Below, in pieces: positions 1 through 23,833 of a stretch of 64,000 nt of DNA. Under the pieces are notes generated by a model. It searched no databases and was not told the origin of the DNA. It worked only from the letters and a program-made list of their open reading frames with translations. The translations under genes were made by a program, and so were the position numbers. Location: positions 310,001 through 374,000 of the forward strand of contig CP126205.1 in assembly GCA_030272155.1 (NCBI GenBank). The letters run 5' to 3'. Origin of the DNA: Tetradesmus obliquus (lineage: Eukaryota; Chlorophyta; Chlorophyceae; Sphaeropleales; Scenedesmaceae). Positions within the stretch are counted from its first letter, which is position 1. The number at the start of each line of letters is the position of its first letter.

Positions 1-73
1 CTGCATACTTTATGTTTCGGTTGAGCCAACACCTGTTGAGCAGCCGCTCTTGTCATGTTCGGCCGTCCTACAG

Positions 74-11618
<11,545 letters not shown>

Positions 11619-13464
11619 TGCTTGCATGTATGCTTGATGTATTGCGTATGCAGGCATGGCGCCAGGCTCTTGGCAGCCTGCTGGCAGGCATGTACTACTG
11701 AAGTACTGTCGTACAGGGCGCAGCTCGTGCATGCTGTCTGGACAGTCTCGTGTGCAGGACTGCACAGTCGGACGCTGTATCAAGCATACTAAGTGAACAT
11801 ATTGAGTGCAGGTGTGCTTGATTGCAGCAGTCGCTTCTGCTGGTGGTGGTGCAGGTGGGGGCATGCTGAGCTTCCAACGAATGGTGGCTTGATGCATGCA
11901 GGCATGGCGCCAGCTTCACAGCAGCAGCTGCTGGCAGGAAGGTGAACGGTGTAGCTTGCGCATGCTGTCTCGAAGACATTTTGCAGGAATTGATCCTGTT
12001 GTGCAGGGCTGCACACTTGACACTGAACGATGCATACTGGGTGGGAACATTGAGGGCAGGCACTGGGTCGAGAAAAGAATCTCACACGTTCAAATGCAGC
12101 CTGTTGCGCACCGCCGCAATACTATCCAACGCAGCTGCGTACGTATGACCGTGGTTCACTTGAGCACACAATGAAGCCTTGAACAGGGCCAATGCAGACA
12201 CTGCCAACCTGCTGCCTGCTGCTGCTGCTGGTGACACCCCTCAGTGACGCCTGTTTTACACCCACACTTGCACCACACAATAGCATCGAAACCCCCCCGT
12301 GGCACAGGGCTGTCATCAGCACGCAGCAGCACAGCAAGGCCACAGGAGCTATTTGCAGGCATCAGGTGAACAAGCTGGGCTGCTGCTGCAGCACGCCTCA
12401 CAACAGCAACACAAACGAAATCTCGCTACTCAGAAAACATGTTTTTGGCACTCAGCTCAATCAAGCAGGGCAAGCATCACGAGTTCACTTTGGCATGGCA
12501 AGCGCATCACAGCCCTGGATCTCCACACACAACACACAGCCATCCCTGCTGCTGCATGCAAACACATTCAAAAATTTTATGTGTCACTCGAAGCAGCACA
12601 GCCGCAGCAAAACCTGCCTATCCCCGCCGTTTTTTGACTGCGAGGAGACACGTAAACTCGTTTTCCAGAGCACACACGCATGCAGCGCATCAATTGAGCA
12701 CGCCAATAGATGCATAGGGTTCTTGGCTAAATCCCTGCATATATGGCGCGAGATTCTTTACTAGACCCAGTGAGGTGTGCTTTCAGCATGGAACCCAGTA
12801 GTGACACGTGCAGGAGTGTGTGATCTGGCGTCCCCTCTACTTACAAGTGCATAGTAGCAAGAGCATGTATAAGTTTGATCCGGCATGTTGTTTCGTGGCC
12901 TCAAGATATGTGCTGCTGCAATATGCAGCCTGGGCTTTGAGTTCAACACAACATGCTCGGTGTTGTACAGGCCAGCTCATGGAACAAAAGTGCATTCTCG
13001 CCAACCTTGTTCATTTCAATTCAATGTCTCTTTTGTGCCTTGAATCGACTAAAAAGCTACTCGGTGCCACTCGGTGAAAATGAGCCGAGACTTGCCAACG
13101 TGGAATGACATGACCCGATTTGCGTCATGGGCATGCTAGCAGTGCACAGTATGTCTGCACCTGCTCCGAAGACTCCCAGCGCATCTTACAACACACCGGA
13201 CACAGATTCAAGCCCTTTCGTTCCTTCCGATCGCCCAGTTATCTGCACAGCGCTTTCAACTCGGATTTGAGTCATCTCGGCAGCAGTTCAGCGTTTACAG
13301 CCCCGAGCGCTTGTAGCTTGTAGATTTAGCTCTGTTTAGTTTCGTTACGTGTTTGCAGGCCAAGCCAAGTACCAGCAGCACCTGATCTGCAACCGCAGGC
13401 CAGGCCAGCAGCAGTACATCTGCCCACAGTACACCACACGCAACCAAACAAGCACCAATCAACC
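11619..13464. other. Intergenic, 1.8 kb, no supported gene
   Basis: Apart from the duplicated RecQ 3' end I see no coding region. An open stretch at 12192-12764 starts with a signal-peptide-like leader but continues as compositionally ordinary sequence with no motif. The last few hundred bases must hold the promoter and 5' UTR of the gene starting at 13465. Confidence 0.6.
11862..11940 (+). repeat. Duplicated 3' end of the RecQ gene
   Basis: The last codons and stop of the helicase gene (MLSFQRRVA, TGA at 11616) and the following sequence with GGCATGGCGCCAG are repeated about 270 bp downstream (MLSFQRMVA then TGA). Homology, more decayed, continues to about 12060. Confidence 0.85.
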
Positions 13465-16400
13465 ATGGCAGCCACACAGCAGAGTGCCCCTGCAGTCAGC
13501 TACAAGGAGAAGCTGCTGCAGCCCTCCGAGCAGGACGAGCTGTCTCACCCCGACCAGGAGGCCCCGCTGCCCAAGCTGCCCCCCGTGAAGGATGAGGGCT
13601 CGCCTCCCATGACCATCAACGTGCCAGGTGCGTAAGATTAGTCTAGAATTGGTGTCAAGTTGATAATTTTGATGTGTTTATGGCAGATGGTGTAAGAATG
13701 CAAGGTTTCCTGCAAGCAGCACTGGCTGGGGACACAGCTGCGCAGCGCATGTGCAGCCAGGCCTAGGCCTGCCCTGAACCACCACTGCCAGCGCCGGCTT
13801 GAGGCGCGCATGCTATTTCTGCCCGCGCAGCTGCCAGTACGAACTAACTGCTGTAAAGGTCCACAAGCATGCAGGCTGCTGCCTCATGTTTGGCGCTAAT
13901 GCATCCATGCATGCATGCACCCCTGCCACCTCCTGCTGTGCATTTGCAGCATCCCTCTCATAAACAGCAGCACCAGCAGCACACCTTGCCTCCACAATGT
14001 ATCCATGCTCCTTCCAATCGTCCCTCTATCACCTGCACTGACATCATCTTGACTACCTTCTGCCCTCTCCCTCACTTCCCCGCACCCCACCCCTTCCCAC
14101 CCGCAGCCCCTGCCCCAGCTGGAGAAGACGACCCTGCCCCAGCCAGGACTCTTTCCAAATGTGTCAGGCACTCACCCCATCTTTGCTTCTTTCTGCCCTG
14201 CCTCCCTCCCTATCCTCCGCACCCGCAGCCCCCGCCCCAGCTGGCGAGGATGACGCTGCCCCACCCACCCAAGACTCCTCCTCCACCACCAAGAGCAGCA
14301 GCAGCAGCACCAGCAAGCCCTGGTCCCCCAGGGGCAACACGCAGTCACCCATTGACGCCCGCTTCAAGGTTGCGCGCTCCGCATCAGGCAAGCGGGGCGT
14401 GCCCAAGGCGGACTACGAGGCGCCCATACTGAGGGAGGGCAGCGCCAGCTGCGCAGTGCAGGTGGGTGCTGTCACAAGTTGCTTTCTTCGCCCAACGAGC
14501 TGTTAGGTGGCTCCTTGTGAGGGCAGGTCTACTCATTTGGTTTCCAGAATGGGATCTCTGCTGCGCTGAATCCGTGCGCCACATTGTTGCCACCGCAGAG
14601 TTGCTGTTGTTGTTTGTTTTTTGTGTGGGCACATCTGTTGTAGTAGGCAAGCGGGGCGTGCCCAAGGCGGATTATGAGGCACCGATACTAAAGGAGGGCA
14701 GCGCCAGCTGCGCAGTGCAGGTGGGCGCTGTTTTTGATATGTTGTAATTGCCCAACGATCCCTGTTACTGGCTCTTTGTTGCGGCAGATGCTAAAGGGGA
14801 TAGGGTGGCTTCTTGAGGTGTGCTGCGGCAGCGTATCTGTGCGGTAAGTGGCTGTTTCAACAGTGTCGCTCTGGCACGTTGCTGTGGTTGTGGTTGGTGT
14901 GTGCACGCCTGCTGCGTCCTGCAAGAGGGGCGTGTGCAAGGAGGACTACCAGGCCCTGCTGCTGCGGCGCGAGGGCAGCGCCAGCTGCGCCATGCAGGCA
15001 GGTTGCGATGCATGCAGCGCTGCAGATGATGTTTGGGGTGTGTGCAACTGTCATGATGTGATTCTGCAGCGGGCCAGGTGTCGGGTGTCCAGTTGGCGGA
15101 GCGGGAGGGCAGTGCCAGCTGCGCCGTGCAGGTGGGCGGGGTGCGGGTGTGGTGTTGGCTGTGGGCTTGGGGCTGGCTGGGGTGTAGGTTTGTGTGGTGG
15201 GGCTGGGTGTTATGCATTGCCACCGGCTATGCAGCAATCTTGGTTGCTGTAGGCTGCAGGCTGCACCGGCAACCGCCCGTCACAAGGCACTACTGTTTGC
15301 TGTGTGGTCTGTGGCAGGCACACTTGCTGCAGTTGGAGACAGCAAGCAGCCCTGCGTTGAGTGTGTGTGCCTTCCAGTGGCAGGCATCATGTGCCCAGGG
15401 GTGGTATATGCAAACCGTATGGCTGCTGCTGTGGCTGAAGGAGCACGTCGTTGCGCCCCTGTTTGCAGCATCATGACCGGACCTTGGGTCGTGAACCCAA
15501 AACGACTGACGCTGTACTGACAAGATGTGCCGCCCGCTGCCGCTGCTGCGGCTGCCGCTGCTGCTGCTGCTGCTGCTACCGCAGCCTCAGAATGTTGATG
15601 ACTACCCCAGCGACGATGATGTGCCTCCACCACCCGCGCAGCAGGACCAGGGCAAGGGCAGGGGCAAGCCTGCAGCAGGTGGGTGGCTGGAAGAAACACT
15701 TTTTCAGCTTTGTTGTAGCACAGGGCTGTGTGGTGATGTGGGAGCATTCTGCTGGGCCAGCACGAGGCCACGGGCAAGCCTGCAGCAGGTGCGTGATTGG
15801 GCTGTTGTGAGGGTTGCAGCTGAGGTACATTGGTGTGTGGTTTGGTGGTGGTGTGCCGCCGCTACCCGGGCTGATGGGCCAGGGGCAAGGCAAGGAGGCG
15901 ACAGCAATAGCAGGTGGGTGGATGCGTGCAAATTGTGAAAAGCACGGCACTTTTATAGCCATGTGATTACAGGATCAGTTACTTGCAACCCGAGCCCGGT
16001 CCACTTGCTCACTAGCTTCAAGCTAACACTAAACACTAAACAGCAAGTGTACCCGGTTCTGGTTTCAGTGAATGCTGTGCTCCTCTGAAGCAGGTGTGAT
16101 TGCTCTGCTTCTGCTTCTCTGAAGTAGAAGTGAGTGAATGGTGGCAGGAGTGGATCATGTGGTTCCGTCAGCCCTGCACGCCCATAGTCAATGCAGCTGC
16201 TGATTGCATTCAGGCTGCTGAGGGACATTGCTACATGACTTGGCTGCTGTTTATTGTTGGCGCTGGTCTCGTGGTCTGCAGCACTACAGCATTCCAGGAC
16301 TCCAGCGCCAGCAACACATCGGCAACATGCACTTGTAGCATGCACGGCAACCCATTGTAGACGCGTTCAGTCCCTCTGAATGGGGCTGCAACAGGGTTGA

Positions 16401-18448
16401 AGACATTGCCTGCTGCAGGGAAGCGGTGGCTCTCTGTGGCTGTTGGATGACAATCACCTGTGCCAGCAACCCCCTGCAGCAGGTGGTACATCATGTAGTC
16501 GTGTTGAGCCATGCCACGCCCTGCTCATCAAGTGCATTTGGCTCGCAAGGGCATCGCGCCTGCAGTTGATATCCCCTTGCCCTTACTGTGCTGGCTTCAA
16601 GTAATTTCCCAGCTCAGCAGGCGTGGCTGGCGGCTGCTGCGCTGCCGCAAGCAGAGAACACCCCAAGCATCAACAGACCCACCACACTGTGCAGCGCGTG
16701 CCTGACTATTGCCTGCGCTGCTCCTGCCGCGGCAAGCACCAGCACCACAGGGCTATCACTGTACATGCACAAGCGCTCGTGCAGTGCCTATGGGCTGCAG
16801 AGGTTGCAGTAGCTACTTCACCTCTGCCTGCCTTCTGCTGCCTGCACTCCCTACCCCGTCCCTGCAGGAACCACCACAACAGACAAGGCCATCAAGATCA
16901 ACATCTCTGATGCAGCGACCACCAGCCAACCCACCACCTCGCAGCGTCTGCCTCACATCTGCTGCCCTCTGTCTGCTGCTGCCTATGCGGTCCGCACTCC
17001 CTATCCTCACCCCTGCAGGCCCCATCGCCATGCCTGACGCCACCACCAGCATCGCTGGCGCTGAGCTGTCAGATGTGGAGCGTGAGGCCATCGCTGACCC
17101 CACAACAGCAGAGCTGCTGGCAGCAGCAACGGCCCCAACCGACGCGCCCGCCATCACGCCGCTGCCGCCCGCCAACACTGTCATCGTGGACGACACAGAC
17201 AACAAGTCCGCGAGCACGCCAACGCCTGCTGCTGCTGCTGCTGCTGGCGGCGGCAGCAGCAGCGCGGCAGCTGGTAGCGGTGAGGGTGCGGCAGTTGATG
17301 AATCAGCCGGTGAGTCGAAAAGTGACAACTCAGCACATTCAGCGGGCCTGGGTGACGTGCTGGGCTTGGGTATGCCAATCATGGTGCGGCGTATCATCAC
17401 AGCGCCGAGTGACGCAGCAACAGTAGCAGCAGCGATGAATGCAGCAGGCGGTGAAGATGCAGATGCAGACCGCAATGCACCAGGCAAGGCCCAGGGCATG
17501 GCTGTCACGCCTCGCGGCGGTGACAGCCTGCGCTCGCCGCGCCGCAGCACCGACAGCAGCAGCAGCAGCAGCGCGGCAGCAGCAGCAGCAGCAGCAGCAG
17601 ATGGGGAGCTGGCAGAGGGTGCTGGTGGCGATGCTCGGATGTTCACGGCCAGTGACTTTGCTGCTGCAGGCCTGGCGGACCTGACTGCAGAAGCTGATGC
17701 AGCAGGGGCGGCTGGCGGCGCACCTGATGCCTCTTCTCCCTCTTCCTCTGGAAACAACTCTGGAGATGATGATGCAGCACCAGCAGCAGCAGCAGCAGAA
17801 GATGAGGCTGCTGGTGCCAGTGCTGGTGGTGATGCTGCAGGGCCTGCTGCAGAGTCCTACGGCCACCTGATGCAGGCTCCTGCCGCTGCTGGCGACGCTG
17901 CTGCTGTGCCTGCACCTGCCACGCCTGAGAACGAGCCAGCGACCGGCAGCAGCAGCAGCAGCGGTGGCGTGGTGCAGCAGGTGGTGGATGCTGCCAAGTC
18001 CGCTGCTGCTGCTGCCAGTGACGCAGTGGCTGGCGGCAGCAGTGAGTCTGCAGCAGCAGCAGCAGCGCCAGCTGCTAAGGAGGCTGGCAGCGGCTTTGCT
18101 GGTGCAGTGGGCGCTGTTGTTGAGGCTGGCAAGTCAGCAATGGACTCAGCAGCAGCAGCAATTAATACAGACGCAGAGCCTGACAAGCCAGCAGCAGCAG
18201 CAGCAGATGAGGAGGAGGAGTCTGGCGGCAGCCACCATGGCGGCATCACTGGTGCTGTGGGTGCAGTTATGAGTGGGCTCAAGGATGTGCTGCTGGGCCC
18301 TGACGTGCCTCTGGAGGCTGTGACCACAGCAGTGGGCGAGTCAGTGGGTGAAGAGGGAGAGGAGGAGGGTGATGGTGGTGCGCTGGGGCAGGCGATGCAG
18401 TCCTCTGCGCAGCAGGAGGGGCAGCCCTCCTCCTTTGCTGTGCTGTGA
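13465..18448 (+). CDS. Ala/Ser/acidic-rich disordered protein, unknown function
   Basis: Function not recognised. A five-exon model keeps phase: 13465-13627, 14229-14461, 15585-15678, 16868-16945 and 17019-18448, giving 665 codons. The start is AACCATGGC, a good eukaryotic context. The N-terminus is charged (YKEKLLQPSEQDELSHPDQE), followed by Pro/Asp/Ser-rich linkers and KADYEAPILREGSASC. The last exon is mostly Ala, Ser, Gly, Asp and Glu with repeated amphipathic A/K segments (VDAAKSAAAAASDAV, VEAGKSAMDSAAAA), slightly reminiscent of LEA-type helices. No catalytic motif, signal peptide or membrane segment is visible. The exon at 16868-16945 is the least certain because its donor is non-canonical in context (C/GTCTGC). 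The intron after 14461 carries partial copies of exon 2. It could also be two genes, but shared phase and repeats favour one. Confidence 0.6.
14388..15135 (+). repeat. Four serial copies of the exon 2 end (KADYEAPILREGSASCAVQ)
   Basis: The functional exon end at about 14388-14470 is followed by copies at 14647-14730 (near-identical, ILKEGSASCAVQ), 14925-15003 (KEDYQALLLRREGSASCAMQ) and 15095-15135 (REGSASCAVQ only). Each ends in a CAGGTGGG/CAGG-type donor. The copies become more diverged and shorter with distance. Another pair is the exon 2 start: APAPAGEDD occurs at 14106 and at 14229, both after CCCGCAG. Confidence 0.88.
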
Positions 18449-20885
18449 ATTGGCATGAGGGCTGTTTCTGATCCGTAGGTGCATAGGGCTTGCCGCTTTG
18501 ACTGGTGGGGCAGCTGCTGCTGTGCTGTGAGTGGCGGGGCAGCAACTGCTCTGCTGTTGCGTGGGAGGGTGGTGTGGGAGTATGATGCGTATGTGGGCGA
18601 GGGTGAGGAGGGTGGTGGCGGAGGCAGTGATGGTGGTGCGCTGGGGCAGGCGATGCAGGCGTCTGCGCAGCAGGAGGGCCAGCCTTCCTCCTGCCGTGCT
18701 GTGAAGTGGCGGGGCAGGCGCTTTGCTCTGCTGTGAATCGGTGGGTGGTGACTGCCGTGCTGTAAAATGGCAGGGCAGCAGGTTTTGATGCGTAGGATTG
18801 GTAGTTTCAATTGGCAGGGCAGCGGCTGCTGTGCTGTGAGGTGTGTGGTGGTGTCTGGTGTGTTGTGAAGTGGCGTCGGCTGTCCACCCCGTTGTCATGA
18901 TTACAGGAGCTTGGCAGTGCAAGGCGTGTCAGGTGTTAATGGTTGCGATGCTGCTGTCAGGTGGAGATGGTGGCGGCGTCTGCGCGCAGCACATGTGCCT
19001 TGCCCAGGAAAAAGCCGATGTGCCTGGTGCTGTGGCCAGGTTGGCAGGCTGCTTGGTGCTGCGGCTGGAATGCTGGCTGGACAGGCAGGCAGGCAGTGTC
19101 ATGTCACATGCATGCAGTAATGGTGTTGGCGGCGGCGCGTTCTGCTCGCGTAGGCACAGGTGTTGCAGCTGTGAGACGGCAGCGGTGGTGATCATGAGTT
19201 GCAAGTTGCGCAGCTGGTTGGTGCCAGGAGGTTAGTGAAGTGGCAGCAGGGACACTGTGGGATGCCGCCGTGGCTGTGGACTGATGCGGCATGTTCTGAT
19301 TTTTGCAGCACACCGGTACCACTGGTACCAGCATTGCAGTGTTGTACGGTGTCGTACAGCTGCACGGTGCAGCGCACCGTGCAGCTCCCGCATGTGCATC
19401 ACGCTGCAGGTCTATTGTGTACTGTTCGCAAGCCAACATAGCCATGGAATGCTGAATCTGTGAGTTGAGTTTTGGCTGGCCTGGTGGGCATCCAGATACT
19501 GCTGCTATGCGCAGTAGCAGTGCTGTGCAGCTCTGCATGCAGTGCAGGAGGCAGGGCTATTGCCAGGCAGCTTGCTGTTGAGCCAGCTGGGTGACTCACA
19601 CCATGCAGCATACTATGCAGTACGCCATCATGATGTATGTACATGCTGTATCACTAGAAACACATGCTGTTCTTGAACGGGTGTACACGGCCTGTGTAGG
19701 AAGTTGCTGCTGCAGTGCTGCAGCGAGTGTCGCAACCTAGGTGCTGTAGCTGTGGGAAGTGGATGAATGAATGCGTGCTCGTGCATGATGTGGTGTGTGG
19801 GAGTGTCTGGATGTCACACTGTGGTTGGCAACCAGTGGTTGTGCACTACGCAGTGCACACACATCATGTGGTGCACATGCATGTGCAAGTTGTGTGAGAC
19901 CCGTGGTGGGTACATGCTGTAGTTGCGTTGCAGATTGGGAAGAAGTGCGAGGAGTGTTTTAATGAAACTTGAGAGGGTAGTGCTACCGCTACGTTCAGCG
20001 GCTGTACTGCCAGTACGCAGTGCGCAGTAATTGGTGTGTGCAACTTCAAGTTGCAACTTGCAACCGAGTTGCTTGCTCTGCCATGCGGCATGCTGCTCTG
20101 CTTGGAGTGTGTACGTGACACGAGATACATGTAATGCGGTATGCCTGCTGATCATGATGTGTCAATGACAGTAGATTGACCATCATGGTCAACATGATGT
20201 CACATGCATATGGTGAAGTTCAGCATGAAGCAGTGCTGCTGCCATGCAACGCATGCAGTAGTCTGTACTGCCAGCACTGCGGTGCTGACAACAGTGTTGC
20301 GCGCCACGCTATGGTCGATGTGGGTGTGCCAGCTGTGAGACGTGCTGTGTCACTGGTCGAAAGTGGTGTCACTCAACAGCCCAGCAACTGCTGCTCCGCA
20401 GGTCCCCACCCTACTGCACGCTCTGTTCGTCACACGTCCAGCATCAAAGCATGGGTAAACAGTATCATTACCAAGCTCGCCACGGCTTACTAATAAGCAG
20501 CGAACACTCACAGCCAAACGTGGTGGTTACGCACTCACGTGTGCTGCTGTCAACAGGCTCAGCGCCTTGGGGAGACAATGACAACAACCAGTAATTTGAT
20601 GTATAGGCAAAGTTTACAGACGTTCAGCTGCGCGAAGGGTGGCTGCATGATGTTGGAGCCGCTAACCCCTAGCTGTAAACAACCCTAGGTATCGTGTCTG
20701 CGGCGTGAGCAGCCTTTTCGCCATCCGTGCTCAGGGTGACGGCAAAACGTATTTAGTATACTGTAGAGGATACGGTTGATCGCTTAGCCTTCTGGTAGTG
20801 ACCTGCATCAAAAAGAGGCCAGAGCCAGCCGAAACAATCGCTGCGCCGTAACATAACATTTTCGCCACGACCCGCAAGCCCCCAA
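18449..20885. other. Intergenic, 2.4 kb, repeats and hairpins only
   Basis: No coding region is supported after the duplicated gene end. Visible structure: a perfect 13-bp-stem, 3-base-loop hairpin at 19358-19386 next to GGTACC repeats, and a 17-bp palindrome at 20176-20192 (TTGACCATCATGGTCAA). The final part must carry the promoter of the AP2-like gene. Confidence 0.6.
18628..18735 (+). repeat. Duplicated 3' end of the disordered-protein gene
   Basis: The last codons GGALGQAMQSSAQQEGQPSS and stop region at 18372-18448 recur at 18628-18735 (GGALGQAMQASAQQEGQPSS). Smaller echoes of the GCTGTGCTGTGAA motif follow at about 18728, 18760 and 18825. Confidence 0.88.
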
Positions 20886-22169
20886 ATGCCTGAGGACCAG
20901 CCGTGGCAGAAGCACAAGCAGCTGGGCTATGGGGTGACCCTAGACTGCTCCCACCCTGGCAGAACAAAGACGTACAAAGTTCGCCTTCGTTTGCGCTCCA
21001 AAGTGCTCAACGCGGGCAGGTGAGCAAGATCAGGAGTCCGGCAACCCGGGGAGCACCCCGTTCGCTGGTCGGGGCTGCAGCAGAAGCGCTGGTGGGGGGC
21101 AGATGCAGCACCTAATTTGGATGTTAATAACTTGAAAACTATTTTACGGACCTGATCCACCGGCAGCGGTGTCAATCGCCGTGAATGTGGTGAGGCTGCT
21201 TCAAGCAGCAAGGGCGCCATTGGCACTGATCGCAAGCCCAGCAATGGCAAAGTCGATGTAACAAACAAAACCATACGTCACACCACAAGCTGCCGGCGCT
21301 AACTCCACTGCTACTGCTGCTGCTGGTACTACTGCTGTCCCACCGCCTGCCTGCCCACTCACCTGCGGCCTGCAGGTTTGAAACTGCCCATGCTGCGAGG
21401 CTTGCATATGATCAGGTCATATTAGGCCTTGGATTATCCAAGCCTACCAACTACCGCCGTGGCACCTACCAGCTCGATAATCCAGAGGTGGAGTCGAAGC
21501 TGGAGCAGTTCAAGCAGTACCCTGAGGCAGTGGCAGCAACAGCGGCAGCAGCAGCAGCAAACGCAGCAGCAGCAGCAGCAGCAGCACAGGCGGAGGCAGC
21601 AGAGGCGGGCGATGTTGAGGATGAGGCTGCAGCTGCAGAGGCAGAAGCAGGCGCAGCTGCAGCAGCTGCAGCCACAGGCGGCAGTGATGCAACAGCGGCA
21701 GGAGCAGGAGGACCAGCAGCAGCAGCTGCCGCAGTTACACCCACAAAACCTGCTGCACTACAGATGCTGTCAGACAGCTTCAAAAGCAGCAGCACATGCT
21801 GTACCAGCGCCGCCACGTCCGCCACCAGCAGCAGCAGCCACAGCAGCAGCCCCTGCAGCAGCAGCGAGCCCCAGAGCGTCTCCGACAACAGCGCATCCAC
21901 CCACGATGCCACATCACCCTGCAGCAGTGACCCGCTGCAAGTGCAGCAGCAGCAGCAGCAGCAGCCGGATGCTCCCCTGATCTTGCCGCCAGCAGCAGAC
22001 AATACTGCCGCTGCCGCAGCAGCAGCAGCAGCAGCAGTGGCAGCAGCAGCAGCGGCAGCAGCAGCAGCGGCAGGTCCCAACCATCCTGATCACCTGATGT
22101 GGGATATGACAGCGCCTGCTCTGGCTGCCGGCACCCACGGCAGTGGCAGCTTTGCGCTTATGGCAGATA

Positions 22170-22226
<57 letters not shown>

Positions 22227-23128
22227 ACATGTCAGATGACTTGCTGGACCAGTTCATGGGCATGCAACTGCCAGAGGTGGCAGCTCTGCAGCTTAACTTG
22301 GACGACCTGCCCTGGGTGCCACAGCAGCAGCAGCAGCAGCAGCAGCTGATGGATTGTAACCACAGCCTGCTGGGACCCCTGTACAGCTTCTCCCTGCCGC
22401 AGCCAGCAGCAGCAGCAGCAGCAGCAGCTGGCCCTATTGCCTCAGCAGACCCAGCAGCTGCTGCTGCTGCACCAGTGCCTGCCTCGGAGATCCTACGGGC
22501 ATGGGTGGCCGCACAAGAGCAGCAGCAGCAGCCGCAGCAGCAGGAGCAGCACCAGCACATCGAGCAGCAGCAAGACAAACCTGCGGACCCGCCAGTGCGC
22601 AGGCGCATCACGCCTGTCAGGCGCACCAAAACCTGCAGCGTCCTAGGCCAGCGTGGCAGCCGCACTGCTGTTGAATCGCCAGCTGGCCCTACCCGCAGAG
22701 CCAAGCGCACCAAGTCCCTGGCAGCAGACGAGTTTGCCAGCACCGCTGCCGCTGCTGGGCCAGCAGAAGCTGTGTATGATGCAGCCGTAGCCCTCACAGC
22801 AACCAGCCTGCAGCCGCCGCCGCCGCAGCAGCAGCAGCAGCAGCCCTTCACAGAAGCAGCTTATGATGCAGCCGTCGCTGCTGCCTCCGCTGCCGCGGTT
22901 GCGGCAGGCATGCACCCCGCTGCTGCAGGCTTGCAGCCGTATGCCTGCAGCCCTCCGCTGCTGTGTGCAGCTGGCTGCAGCAGCGGCTGCGGCGCCTGCT
23001 GCGGCGCAGGGGAGCTGCCATTCTGGCAGCAGGCCGGGGACCCTGGCCATGCTGCCGGCTTGTTTGTTGATGCTGATGAGCTGGGGATGCTACAGCAGGT
23101 GCTGCAGGGCAGGGCGATGCTGCCCTAG
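20886..23128 (+). CDS. AP2-like DNA-binding protein with poly-Ala/Gln tracts
   Basis: Likely nuclear transcription factor. Two exons, 20886-21019 and 21376-23128, join in phase (AG/G) to 628 codons. The domain spans the intron at residues 12-75: GYGV, then KTYKVRLRLR (beta strands), then RFETAHAARLAYDQVILGLG and PTNY, matching the AP2/ERF pattern of strands followed by a helix with the TAEEAARAYD-like signature. The usual strand-2 Trp and the LGTF core are replaced, so it is a divergent member. The rest is low complexity: poly-Ala, poly-Gln, an acidic DDLLDQFMGM and DDLPWV segment that could be an activation region, and a basic RRRITPVRRTK and RRAKRTK segment that could be a nuclear signal. 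A (GCT)n run of nearly 20 triplets lies at 22170-22226. The stop is TAG at 23126. Confidence 0.7.
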
Positions 23129-23186
23129 CTTTAAAATTTTTAGCACGTTGCAGCTGGGGTCTGTGGCAGCAGCAGCAGCAGGGCAG

Positions 23187-23255
23187 GGCAGGGCGATGCT
23201 GCGTTAGCTTTTAACATCTAACTTTTAGCGGGCAGGCTATGAACACGTTGCAGTC
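23187..23255 (+). repeat. Duplicated 3' end of the AP2-like gene
   Basis: The gene end GGGCGATGCTGCCCTAGCTT at 23113-23132 and following bases up to CACGTTGCAG (about 23155) are repeated as GGGCGATGCTGCGTTAGCTT from 23191, again reaching CACGTTGCAG at about 23252. Confidence 0.82.
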
Positions 23256-23833
23256 AGGGTGTGCAGCGGCAGTAGGGTCAGCAGCAGTAGGCTGCTTCTG
23301 CGGCGCTGTGTACGATGTGCTGCAGAACAGCTGCAGAAACAAACGGCGGCCTCATGGCTGCTGCTGAGTCATTCGAACGCAACAAGATCTTGAATGTGTG
23401 TGAGTTGATGTAGATGCAGGCGTGTGCATGCATGCATTTGTGCATGTGTGGGCGCGCAGGAGTGGGTTGCAGCAGGTATCTGAGTTGCTGGGCGCTTTGT
23501 GATAGGCGCCGGGCCTCAGGGAGGGTATAGCTGTGTTGAGAGAAAGACGCAGCTAGGCAGGCACGTTTGCTAGGTCAGATTGCAGCTGTGTGACGTTGCT
23601 GCACTCTTATCCTGCAAACAACGGCGGTTGCCGTGTGCGGTGGCGATTGCGGTTGGCTGGTGTATCGTGGCTGCGTATGCTGCTGCTAGGTATGTTGGCG
23701 CGTGCTACTTTTGCCTGCATGGGAAAAGGTGTTGCTACTCTGACGGCTGCATGTCTCTGTCTGTCTGAAAGGCTGGCTGCTGCGCCTGCTGGCTGGAAAA
23801 GCAGTCTGCTGTGCATGCATTATTTAGCTCTCG

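Noticed and set aside
12192..12764. 190-codon plus-strand frame with a leader like a signal peptide (LPTCCLLLLLVTPLSDA)
   Set aside because: The leader is a CTG-triplet translation, the rest shows no motif, and no neighbouring exons fit. Not listed as a gene.
14647..14720. Second KADYEAPILKEGSASCAVQ copy as a constitutive exon
   Set aside because: Its only acceptor-like site (TAGTAG) puts the exon out of frame with the 14461 donor, so it is treated as an intronic duplicate.
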